Source of the DNA: Paralvinella palmiformis
Lineage: Eukaryota; Annelida; Polychaeta; Terebellida; Alvinellidae
Length of the DNA: 64,000 nucleotides
Assembly (NCBI GenBank): GCA_025642065.1
Contig: JAODUP010000090.1
Location: forward strand, 436,501 to 500,500
Direction of reading: 5' to 3'
Below the pieces are notes generated by a model, which was not told where the DNA came from, did not search any database, and worked only from the letters and a program-made list of their open reading frames with translations. The translations under genes and the position numbers were made by a program. This document shows positions 44,101 to 53,961 of this stretch, piece after piece. Each line of letters begins with the position of its first letter. The first letter of the stretch is position 1.

Positions 44101-45949
44101 GCACAACATGAACATCACTCGCTAAGGTCTTCATGTAGTCAAATGATTCCTTGGTGCAGAGGTTACCTGTACAAAGTATATGCTGGATTTTTCCTGGGAC
44201 AAGAAGACGCTTAAATTTACTCGGCATCTGACTTGTACGATGTGGAATGTGCAGATCACCTAGCACCAAAACCAACTACATTTTGAAGAAAAAATGCATA
44301 GCACTTTAAGTCTCATTCAACTTCAAGAATATTATGATTGTTAAAATAAAGAATTGCAGTCATATTGCTAAGATTGTAATGTCAACAAGAATATGTAAAA
44401 CATAAACAGGGAAGCAATATATTCGGTAATTGTACACTTGACAGATATCAACTTCCACTTCTACTTTGAGGAGTAACATAATGATATTTTTTATTTATTC
44501 AGTTATTCAAAGATGACATGTTTTGATTTTAGTCAATTTTTGGGGGAGGGAAAAGGGAGTTCTTAGAAGCACCTCGAGTTAAACACACACCATATTGACT
44601 ACCAGCTGTAGGAAAGATGTTTTGGACGATCCTTGACTCACAAAATTATAGGATTCAACCCAATAGGCACCAGAGTTGGAACAAAATCATCACATCGCTG
44701 CCTACTAAACCATTACTATTCAATAAATAACAATTAATTTTCACCAAACTGTTATTTGGATTTCCCAAACATGCCAGTCTTTATTTAATAATACCTGATA
44801 GTCACACGCTGTTACCTACTGGTGCCTCCAGAAGTGCCGTGAAACAATTGATTAATAATACTTGCCAAGTGAAGTCACTATCACTATCAGGCGTGGGGCC
44901 AGAGTTGGAACAGAATCGCCAAATCACTGCCTCCGTTATTATTCAATAAACAACAATAACTTTTCACCAAACTGTTACTTGGATTTCTAAACATATACCG
45001 GTCTTTATGTAACAATACTTGATCATCACATGCTGTTACCTACCAGTACCTCCAGATGATTAGCTGTACAATAAAAATCACTGCTTACATTGCAAACCTT
45101 GCTCGCCAGTTGCTGTGAAGCAATTAATTAATAATACCTGCCAGGTGAAGTGACAATCAGGCATGTTTGTTTATTAATTATAACATCAAAGCGATTAGAA
45201 ATGGTTTAGAAAACCAGACAGGCTGCTATACCCAGAGGGTGTACATCACTACTTATATGCTAATTATAGAATGATAGGTCTTGTGGAATTATAATGTCAA
45301 ACTGGTTTAGGAGTACATCACTACATAGCTAGGTGTATCTGTGTGCATGTGTCACTGCATAGCACAGTGTTCATGTCTAGATCTATGTAACAGACTCACA
45401 GAGATGGACTTACAATTACAAATATAGCTACTGTTTCCAAATAAGGAAGATCATGTATATAATATATTAATAGTTTGGCCAAAAATCAATGAGTGACTGT
45501 CACAGACTAGATCTCTTCTTCTTCCTAACAAGTACAAAATCCAAACTTGGATATTGCGTACTGGTACACTAGTGAGAGTGGTGGCGGTGTGCCTGTACAA
45601 ATTTAAGTCGTGCAGGGTGCGTGGCTATATACAACTATATCTATAGAGATCTAGATTCTATATTATCTCTAGTCTAGATTAGTAAATATATATATATATA
45701 AATATATATATATGACACAGTGCTAGGGAGTAGAGCAAGTACTATAGTCTCAGACTCAGTCTAGAACGGAACTACTGATTCAAGGACTGAATAGACTAGA
45801 TCCAGTCTAGAATCACTAGATCTAGATTACTAGATCTAGATGATCATATATGTATTATCTAGATACCAATTTCTTATCAACTAACATTTATCAAATTCAA
45901 TTATCATTAGCTTAATAATGGACATGGACATCAGTTATTAATTTACCAT
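41186..45949 (-). CDS. VPS29: retromer subunit VPS29
   Basis: Four coding exons on the minus strand: 45947-45949, 44084-44275, 41695-41930, 41186-41303; 549 nt, 182 aa, the same length as human VPS29. VPS29 is the phosphoesterase-fold scaffold of retromer, which binds VPS35 and recycles endosomal cargo to the Golgi and plasma membrane. The metal-site positions of the fold fall at the human residue numbers: D8 and H10 (GDLHIPHR), N39 (GNLC), D62 (GDFDE), H86 (CHGH), H115 and H117 (GHTHKFE). The C-terminus ends VERIEYKKS. The second exon starts LVLVLGDLH right after an in-frame stop, so the start must come from upstream. ATG|GTAAAT at 45949-45944 supplies M in phase 0, as in the human short N-terminal form. 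That first exon is inferred; the other three are certain. Confidence 0.93.
42402..43334. mobile_element. hAT element with target duplication and transposase remnant
   Basis: The element is 42410-43326, within a VPS29 intron. It begins CAGGGTTGGTCAG and ends GGCCAACCCTG, with 9-bp perfect terminal repeats, flanked by AATATTAC and AATATTAT. On the minus strand at about 42705-42590 it encodes the hAT C-terminal dimerisation motif [14 protein letters not shown]. After a frame break comes [21 protein letters not shown] roughly 120-bp segment (CATGTACATGGTCAGCCACA and flanks) is duplicated near 43020 and 43160. It is inactive and internally deleted. Confidence 0.8.
44560..45255 (+). repeat. dispersed repeat family B, copy 2
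   Basis: In VPS29 intron 1. It matches 34120-34725 and adds a second internal copy of the CACCAAACTGTTA and CAGTCTTTAT blocks. The class is unknown. Confidence 0.75.
45649..45862. repeat. CTAG/TCTAGA-rich cluster with a TA tract
   Basis: About a dozen CTAG tetranucleotides in roughly 215 bp, many as TCTAGA or AGATCTAGA, around a TA microsatellite at 45688-45714. It lies in VPS29 intron 1, next to the divergent promoter. A second cluster is on the other side, at 46335-46440. Confidence 0.7.
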
Positions 45950-46131
45950 TTTGCTGGTTTATAACTTCAATAATCTGTATTAAATATCCGTGCACTTTTA
46001 TGTATGGTTAACAGAAACATCAGAACTTCCGCCGAATGAGCTATATTTGTGACTGTCATATAACACGCTGGTGGCGCCGCCATCATTTATGTTGACAGAC
46101 TAAAGGTTTGGATAGCAACATTCCTAACATC
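45950..46131. promoter_or_regulatory. shared head-to-head promoter, VPS29 / IFT20
   Basis: Only 182 bp separate the inferred VPS29 start codon (minus, 45949) from the IFT20 start codon (plus, 46132). A GC-richer core (GGTGGCGCCGCCATC, about 46070-46084) sits in AT-rich surroundings. A bidirectional promoter for a retromer and a ciliary gene is the simplest reading. Confidence 0.65.
46106..46119 (+). promoter_or_regulatory. candidate RFX X-box of IFT20
   Basis: GTTTGGATAGCAAC has the right half-site AGCAAC of the X-box (RGYAAC) and a degenerate left half. RFX factors control many ciliary genes, including IFT genes. It is 12 bp before the start codon, so it could be in the 5' UTR. Weak on sequence alone. 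Confidence 0.3.
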
Positions 46132-47706
46132 ATGGCGGACGAGGCACTAGCAAGGGCTGGACTTCATTTTGATGAATTAAATAAAATACGAGTTCTTGAA
46201 CCGGAAATAGCAACGCAAACCAATGAACTCAAAGAGGAAACGAAAGAGTTTCTGGACAGTTAGTAAAATTTTTGATATTTGTGATTAAATCATTTAATCA
46301 TATCTTGTTAGAATGTAAATGACGTTTCTGGGTCTACTCACTAGATGAGTAGATCTACGACACTAGACTAGTCACTAGAGTTAGGGTAGAGACAGTCTAG
46401 ACTCTAGAGAGTAGAGTGGTAGATAGTCTACTATACTGTTTGAGGATTTCAGTTCAACAGATTAATTTAAGATTATCTCATCTAATAGTAGACGATGACT
46501 ATATAATGGTTGCCCCTATCTATGGCTATGTAATCTCACCTCAAGTGATATTATCAAGGTTTAGATTAAGTTTTCACAATGATATTAATTAATTAAGTGA
46601 AATTGACTGAGTTATACTTATAATTATTTAAAATATCACTGAATGCAGTGAAGTGCTATCCGTTATGTTGATCTATGTACTAGTTATATAGTATATAGAC
46701 TTGTATAATGTAGACGGTTAAGCACTGCATGTGTAGTCACACTACAGTAGTGCAATTACATTTTTGTAGCTGATTGTTTTTGAACAGTGTTTCAATCAGT
46801 GTTTAAGATAAGTCAGCATTGGCAGCATGTATTCACCAGAGCATCCACATCAACAACAATTTGTAAAGCTGGCATTAACTTCTAAGCAATTGGAGTCATA
46901 CACAACTGTCACTCTACACCATGATCAGATTTTTAAATAGTAAGACATAATGAACATCAAGTTAAACCTCACTTTAGAGAAAGAACAAAAGTAATAAATA
47001 TAATTGTATATATACTAGTCTATGACATAAACAGCACCAGGGGAGACATACAAGAACCTTTGTGCCATGTAATTCTACCATACTTTTTAGGCAGTCTTTA
47101 TTAATGAGGAAAATCTGTTAAACAATTATATTGTATGGTTATCTAAATAACCTTGAATAATATTTTCATATCTCTGATTTTCTGTGTGAAACTATGAAAT
47201 TGTAACCAAATAACTGCCTTGTTTTGTTTTTTCGGGGATAATCCCCAGGCTCTCGCTTATTTGGCACAGCCTCTATGTTGTAGTGGTTGAGAAATCTCCT
47301 CCCCCACCACTCACAGGGGAGCAGTATGGAAAGATGGAGCTGAAATACCCTGAGGGTGGTCACTGCCAGAGTGTTTTACATCCTCAGGGGGGTTTTAACG
47401 TCCTACTTTATTTTAAATAACTGTCTTGTCTTTCATTTTCTATATATATAGTAGTGGAGTGACTTCACAATGGGGTGAGTTAACTGCCTCCCATGATTTT
47501 GGGTGCCAGTAAATTTGGCCTACTGTGTTGTTGCCTAACTGTAGACTAGCTCAAGTGAAGTTATCCCATTTATTGACTTAGTATATTTGGAATATAATAG
47601 AAGACAAGAAATTTATCTGTTTTTAATTATGTTTAATGTTGAAAGTCATTTACATTATGTACAAGTTAATGCTTTACAAGAACATGACAAGAAAAAATTG
47701 TATGTA

Positions 47707-47755
<49 letters not shown>

Positions 47756-49447
47756 CAGCTGCAGTGTATGTTATCTTCAACACACAATAAGTCCACAACT
47801 ACCCATATAGGAGTTCGCTGTTGGACCACTGATGGTCCGACGTCTATCACACTGATGACATCAGCCGTTGGTCCAACATAATTTCATCCGGCAGTCCAAT
47901 GGCAACAAACCTATTGGTTGGTCCAATGGCGACAAACCTATTAGTCGTTCCACCAGTGACAAACATATCGGTTGGTCCAATGGCAGCTTAATGGCAATAA
48001 ACCAATCAGTCAGTTCAAAAGCGACACACCAATTGGTCAGGCCAGTGTTGGCTCAATGGCGACAAACCAATTGATCAGTCCAACATTGGTTCAATGATGA
48101 CAAACCAATTGATCAGTCCAACATTGGTTCAATGATGACAAACCAATTGGTCAGTCCAACATTGGTTCAATGATGACAAACCAATTGGTCAGTCCAACAT
48201 TGGTTCAATGATGACAAACTAATAATTGGTTAGTCCAATGGCGACATATGAGCAGACTAACCAATTTGTCAGAATCCAAGTTGGAAGCTAGTATCACATC
48301 TCTCAGAGATGCAGTCACTGTTGTGGAACAGCCTTTTGCTGAAAATATATGGTTTAAAATTTTTGAACCAAAAAGGCTAAAGTTTCCCAGTAGAACAGTA
48401 TGTTTTTCTTGCTACATTGGATTAGTTTAGAGTTATTCTATACTGTACCAGTAAATACACCTGACAAATATCTTTGAAAATGTTTATCATAACATACAAA
48501 ATGAACTTTTAATGACTTTTCTGGAGCTTTGGCAATTGTGTTACTTATTTCTTCAATTAAGTTATATTAGGTTAGCACTTACTTAATATAGGTTAATGGA
48601 CTACAAATGAAAAGATTACATACCTTTCTTTTTCTTCAGTTGCCTTTTGTGTCCAATTTGACGGTCTCTTGCACATTTCAGCCACTTTTTAATTACTTCT
48701 TCTATGTCAGCTTCTTTTACTGAAAACCTGTTGACTGCCTCTAGAAACATGGAAAATTCATTTAATATAACTATAAATCCATATATTTCAACAACATAAA
48801 TTTTCCAAAATATAATTAAATATATTAAGGTGGCAGAAAATAATTGACAAGAAAATTTTAAACTTTAAGGAAACAGAATAAATTATCCTTCTATTTGGTG
48901 ACATGTATCTGTTATGCATACAAATAATTAATACCCTTCATGACTCACATCACAGCATGTAATCTAAGCTCACTATTAATAGGAAAAATAATATTTTGTG
49001 CCTTCAATTAAATAATTTATATTTATATTAGACATATCATTGTGATGTTGTAAAGAATGGTCCACAAATTGGCTCAAAAGTAGCCATCATACTTGTAGCA
49101 AAATCAAAATAATGGTAATTAGTTAGTGAATACCAAACAACCTACCGAAAATTTAATTTGTCGAAATTTATTTGACAAAATACTAATTTGTAATTTTTTA
49201 CATTAAATTCTCCAAGTTATACCATTTATACAGTGTATATGGTAGTTTCTTCAATTATTCACAATGCTTGAAAATAAAATTGACACTATTTGAAATCTGA
49301 TACAATTATTAAAGAAAATCTATAACAAATAATAAGATATGAGGCCCTTGCCCTATCGGGGCGGGTCATTAATGCTAACTAGATAAAATGACTTGCTGCT
49401 TTAAAAAAACCAGCTAGAATTTTTTAAAAAGGGTTTGCCAGTGACAT

Positions 49448-49493
<46 letters not shown>

Positions 49494-50316
49494 GAGGACT
49501 CCCCTAATGCTGTCATTAACCTACCCTAGGTCATGATCTACAGCATGAAAATCCAGCTAGAATTTAACAATGGCTTTGCAAGAAATGTCTGTGGTGCATT
49601 TCGAAATTCTGAACAACTAGTAACTACACGTCCACTAATATGAAATGATGGACCTCTGAATCTGATTCACATCTGTGAAAATGGCCACTGGTTATATGTT
49701 GCCAGAGAGAGTCAGGTGAACGAATGTCATTGTCATTTATTCTCATTGTAATCGGCAACTAACCTCAAATGTTATAGTTCAATGGTCATGAGCATATCTG
49801 GCACTGGTGGAGGCACAACAAGTGTTTTTCTTTTTTGCTTTCTTCATAGGTGGGACATCACAGGCATCACTAATTGAAATGTGCATAATGCACAAGGTTA
49901 GAAATACAACATTTCCAAGTATTCCACAGAAAAACTATTGTGATAAACTGGTCACAAATCAACAACATAACTGGGTTAGAGAAATGTAAATTAATGATAA
50001 TTGTGATGATAAAATAGTACATTATGACTGTATGCACACTAACACAGATATGCATGTTGACGTTATGATTTATAAATAATATGGCTGGCCTGTGAGCACA
50101 TGTTGTTGTTCTTCAACAAAAAAATCATTAATTATCTACACATGTACAGCTCCAATGATCACCACAATAATTATATAAACTGTTCAGCATGTGCTGTTGC
50201 TTGGCATCACAGTGTTCTATAACTCAGAACAGCTTCTCTCTTCACTCCAGCCATTGTTACTGTAATTAGTAACAACCTATACAACTGTATAACAACCTAT
50301 ACAACTGTATAATTTA

Positions 50317-50363
<47 letters not shown>

Positions 50364-53300
50364 GGCAAAATTAATCATCCATAAAAGTGCCAAGATTGCT
50401 CAATGGATATATTTCCGTGCACAGTCTCATAAGTTAAATCTAAGAGATCACGAAAAGGCATGTTTTGACTTAGACAAGCTTTGACAATTTTATGATAAGA
50501 AGAACACTCTCTTTATTGGTGTCTTTTCAATGCTACAGTCTACGCCCATCCCTCATAAGACCATATTGTACACAAACGCACACCTTTTCAACAAGTTATC
50601 ACTACACTTGGGTTGCTACATGTGTCATATATGTAATTAATTATCTTCGGGATTAACGTTGCACCATTCATCCACATGCAAACACATGTGATATGTTCAA
50701 ACACCGCAAAATTCAATTCCCATTTATAGTTTATTTTTATGTAAAATATACTAGGCCTATATTCTCATGGATTACGGTACGTACCAGACATGGGTTCAAT
50801 TCCATTTTGTCAATTCCAATTCCACTCATTTCCATTTGGTCAGTTCCACACCAAATTAATGAATTCCAATTCCAAATGTATCAATTTGAATTTCATTTTT
50901 TATTGACTCTTTTTACCTACTACTTTTTACCATGAGGCATCTACTCTGAGTAGTATAATATTCCAAGTAGGAAGTAGGATTGTCATGGAAGAAATATTTC
51001 TGAATTAAAAAATTAATTTGTGAATTTATGTTTTGTAAGAAACCTGAAATCCAATTCAAATTTTATCAATTTCAATTCCATTATTTTTTAAATAATCAAT
51101 TCTATTTCCAGAATTAGAATTGAGCATCAGTTCCAATTATGGAATTGAATTGATCCCTTACATACTATGTTAGGTTAGGTACATCACAGCAGTTGTTATA
51201 CTCACATTTGACAAGATAATGTTGAAGAAAACGTTGAATTAATACGACAATTACGAAAACACTTTCAAAAGACTATAAGGTGAAGCCACAGGGGATAGAA
51301 AAATATACTCTCAGTCACCAGGTGGTGCCATATGCAGTGCTATCTCGAGGTTGGGTAGCCATTGGTTAGCTGGCTGAAATCGCTCTTGCTCGCTTTATCT
51401 GGAATCGTGGCTGGTCCGATGGCATCATGCTATCTGGGTATATGGTTCGGGGGGGGGGGGGACAGGGACCTCTATGGTCCAGTTGGTTGCACATTGGATC
51501 ACAGATCACTACCACATGACTTCAAATCTCAGTGTGGGCATATCTGAAGGTTGTTTCATCTTTGACTTCACTTCATTACCTATTGAGGTCGCCTGGCCCA
51601 TTTAGCCTACCATCTGCACAAAAATGGCCATAAAAGATCAATCATCATCTGGTTCTGGGAGTGGTTTATTACACAGTCTAACTATGGTACAGGATGTTTG
51701 TTAAATTCAATTCAATCAATTTATTTCAGAATATAAAATTCCATATACATGTTATACAGTGAAGTATATAATACACATAACAAATTAGAAATTAAGTATT
51801 TTCATCCAGCACAAGAGCTAGAATGATAGTAAAACAAACTAAAAACAATACATTGTACTAGCAAATTGCTAGTAGCACCTAAATGTGTTTTAAAATTATA
51901 TATATGTTTTAGTGAACCAGCACCCCAAATGGACCAATATTATTATTAATATAAATTGCAGACATACTCTCCTCCGTTAAAATACCAAATAATTTTCTGT
52001 ATATATTATTAAAGGCCACTACAACATGCTTATTTGTATACTGTTATAACAATGTTTTTTAAACTTTAGTTTATTAGATTTATTTACCCTGTAATAAATG
52101 AAAGCAATATCATAACTATATTTGACAACAAAATACAATGGAACAAGTAATATAATGATTAGTTAAGTATTATTTACATAACAAATTGCTCTAGTCATTT
52201 AAAAGAATAATCCCAAAATATTATCTTCCATATGACATTTATTTGACAGTTAATTATAATTTGAATTTCTAAATATTCAAATTAAGTATCCATAATTATA
52301 GACAAGCACATTTCACTACCTTTATTGTTTTTCAGAGATTAAAATGTAACTTATATGGAAGTACCTCATAATGAAATCATTCGTTTATGCCATTTAAGAG
52401 TTCTGTAATTCAAGGATGAACATACAATTAAATGTTTAGTGTTTTGTTCTTATTTATGACCACTATCAATGGTGTGTTATGTATGACATGCTTATCATAT
52501 GTTTTTGTCTGAAATGCATGAGATCTGGATATCAACAATGCATGGCTCAATGTGACTTTGCAAAAATGGTTTGTCAACAACTGGCTATGTAAGTTAAATA
52601 TATTGCATTATTACACTGGTATGCATAAGCATAACAGTTCTTCAATGATTACTCAATTCACTGAAACTGAGACTTCTTAAATTTCAGTGGGACAGATAAT
52701 TTCACCTAAACTGGGGTGACATCACTCATGGTCACAATACATGGGGGTGACTTCCCCAACATCTGTTGATTTTATCATGACATTGAATAGTTAGACACCA
52801 TTGAAACTTTCTAATGGTATATGTTAATGAGTTGTAACAGGTTCATATCTGTAATTGTATGTGGATGTTTGTTCTTGGAATAACCTAATGAAGTTTTTCT
52901 GTAAATATGGTATGCAAAACTGTTAAAAGAAACATACAAGAAATGCAGTCTTTTTGACAATATTATGGTTTTTGTTTTCATAGAAATGTCCGAGTTCCAG
53001 AAAATTGTTGATTCATTCATTGGTTTGATGGACAATGTAGGAGGAGAAGTAGAGAAAGAAAAGATGAAGGTTAAGTGATTATGTGATTGCACAGTATGGT
53101 TTTATAAATAAAGATTTGTCTTCTTTCTTTCTAAAACAGACTCATAATTCACTGGAAGTATATGTTATGTTATGCTATGTTATGTTATGCTATAGGTCAG
53201 ATATATACTACTGTTTTCAGGCAATAGGATCTAGAAATCTTCTCAAATCTGTAGCCCAGCAGAGACAAGCCCAACAGCAAGAATTACAGGCACTTATTAC

Positions 53301-53961
53301 AGAAAAAAAGATACAACTAGAAAGGTTAGGAAGTAGTATGCAAATTATGTGGGCTATTTAAAATGTTTTTGCAAATGATCTTGATTTTTTTTTCTGTTTC
53401 ATGTTAGGAAAAATATACTTTGTTAAGAATGTTCTCAGATAATCAGCTTGAATGCCTAAACATGCACAGTCTGTTATCACTAGCAACTTACAGGAAGTTG
53501 TTCCAGCAATTCAGTCTTTCCAATCATTGCTAACACATGTTGCCAAAGCACACACACATAATACATCAATGTCAATTAAAATAAATGTATTTTAAAATAT
53601 TTCATAAGTGAAAGTTTGCTGGCTAGTTACAAGTTTAATAATATTACACAGTTTATTCCACACTTTGGAATTAGGTGTCTTACTGTTAGCCTCAGTATTG
53701 AGTGAAAATATTCTTTTTACTTCTTCCACAATCATAACACAAATTTGCCTAAGAATTCTGTGCCCAGTTACAATTTTTTTATTATAAATATGAGTATATC
53801 TGTCATATGGGAAAAACTTCAAAATTAAAACAAGTGAATGAGTATTGCATTGTATTCTCTCTCACATTTTTTCTTTCAGATTAAGAATTCAGTATGATTC
53901 ACTCCTGAAAGATGAACAGGAGCAAAATGATTTCATAGAACAGTTCATTCTACAAAAATAA
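46132..53961 (+). CDS. IFT20: intraflagellar transport protein 20
   Basis: Four coding exons, plus strand: 46132-46258, 52984-53069, 53221-53324, 53880-53961; 399 nt, 132 aa, the same length as human IFT20. IFT20 is a small coiled-coil subunit of the IFT-B complex that also acts at the Golgi, moving membrane cargo to the cilium. The family is recognised from [17 protein letters not shown], the [18 protein letters not shown] segment, [20 protein letters not shown] and the C-terminal [13 protein letters not shown]. Charged heptad-rich sequence from about residue 70 predicts a coiled coil. The ATG is in good context (CATCATGGCG) and matches the known N-terminus. Intron 1 is 6.7 kb while the others are short. 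The stop codon lies within an AATAAA hexamer (53957-53962). Confidence 0.95.
46335..46440. repeat. CTAG-rich cluster 2
   Basis: At least six CTAG tetranucleotides in about 80 bp at the start of IFT20 intron 1, mirroring the cluster at 45649-45862 across the divergent promoter. Confidence 0.6.
47231..47416 (-). mobile_element. headless SINE copy
   Basis: Closely matches 19826-20010 (CCCCCACCACTCACAGGGGA, GAAATACCCTGAGGGTGGTC) but lacks the tRNA-like head seen at 20060-20178. It is 5'-truncated, as expected for retroposition. Confidence 0.65.
47700..47754. repeat. (TA)n microsatellite
   Basis: About 25 TA units, slightly interrupted at the left. Confidence 0.95.
47868..48245. repeat. 38-bp minisatellite
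   Basis: Four units of exactly 38 bp start at 48063, 48101, 48139 and 48177 (CAAACCAATTGRTCAGTCCA, then ACATTGGTTCAATGATGA). Older, shorter, more diverged units of the same theme (GTCCAATGGCGACAAACC) fill 47868-48062, and a partial unit follows to 48245. Plus-strand translation gives only repeat-derived frames. Confidence 0.9.
48624..48740 (-). CDS. orphan exon candidate, antisense in IFT20 intron 1
   Basis: On the minus strand TTTCTAG|AG opens and AAAG|GTATGT closes a 117-nt segment that is open in one frame only. It encodes [20 protein letters not shown], then [19 protein letters not shown]. Both ends are phase 1, so it could be skipped without a frameshift. The peptide is helical and charged with a basic end, and I do not recognise it. 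A possible partner segment is at 49785-49885. No complete gene model could be built. It may be part of a nested gene, a decayed gene, or chance. Confidence 0.4.
49447..49493. repeat. (CA)n(TA)n microsatellite
   Basis: About 11 CA units run into about 12 TA units. Confidence 0.95.
49785..49885 (-). other. antisense open segment with basic, lysine-rich peptide
   Basis: Minus-strand frame reading [20 protein letters not shown] and on to a TGA at about 49790, after an acceptor-like CAATTAG. An AATAAA lies on the minus strand near 49735. It could be a terminal exon of the same unknown gene as 48624-48740, but the order and phases do not join cleanly. Weak. Confidence 0.2.
50319..50360. repeat. 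(TA)n microsatellite
   Basis: About 20 TA units in IFT20 intron 1. Confidence 0.95.
50785..51170. mobile_element. hAT-like MITE copy with degraded right end
   Basis: Begins CAGACATGGGTTCAATTCC, the same end as the element at 16257. It shares GGATTGYCATGGAAGAAATA and the GGAATTGAATTGA-type right part, but the right terminus is not intact and no target duplication was found. Confidence 0.55.
51460..51655 (+). mobile_element. SINE copy 2 of a two-copy family
   Basis: Matches 28975-29165. Its head here is more tRNA-like: TCTATGGTCCAGTTGGTTGC as A box region and TTCAAATCTC as a weak B box. Confidence 0.6.
53163..53195. repeat. (TATGT/TATGC)n microsatellite beside an IFT20 splice acceptor
   Basis: About six pentanucleotide units end roughly 25 bp before the 3' splice site of IFT20 exon 3 (53221), in the branch-point and polypyrimidine region. 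Confidence 0.85.

Larger units (their letters stand above)
46259..52983. other. IFT20 intron 1: repeats and one antisense exon candidate
   Basis: A 6.7-kb intron. It contains a CTAG-rich cluster (46335-46440), a headless SINE copy (47231-47416), a TA microsatellite and the 38-bp minisatellite. Further along are the antisense exon candidate (48624-48740), more microsatellites, a degraded hAT MITE (50785-51170) and a SINE (51460-51655). Stretches 46450-47200 and 51680-52980 show nothing firm. AATTCAATCAATTTATTTCA near 51695 resembles a retrotransposon 3' end. Confidence 0.6.

Noticed and set aside
46000..46090. Alternative VPS29 first exon starting ATGATGGCGGCGCC on the minus strand
   Set aside because: No good donor in phase 0 follows; ATG|GTAAAT at 45949 fits phase and length exactly.
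47868..48245. Regular short repeats that could suggest a CRISPR array
   Set aside because: Units are head-to-tail without unique spacers, and the sequence is eukaryotic.
50235..50256. Minus-strand ATGGCTGGAGTGAAG as the start of a nested gene
   Set aside because: A stop follows after 15 codons, and the phases do not join the exon candidates at 49.8 or 48.7 kb.
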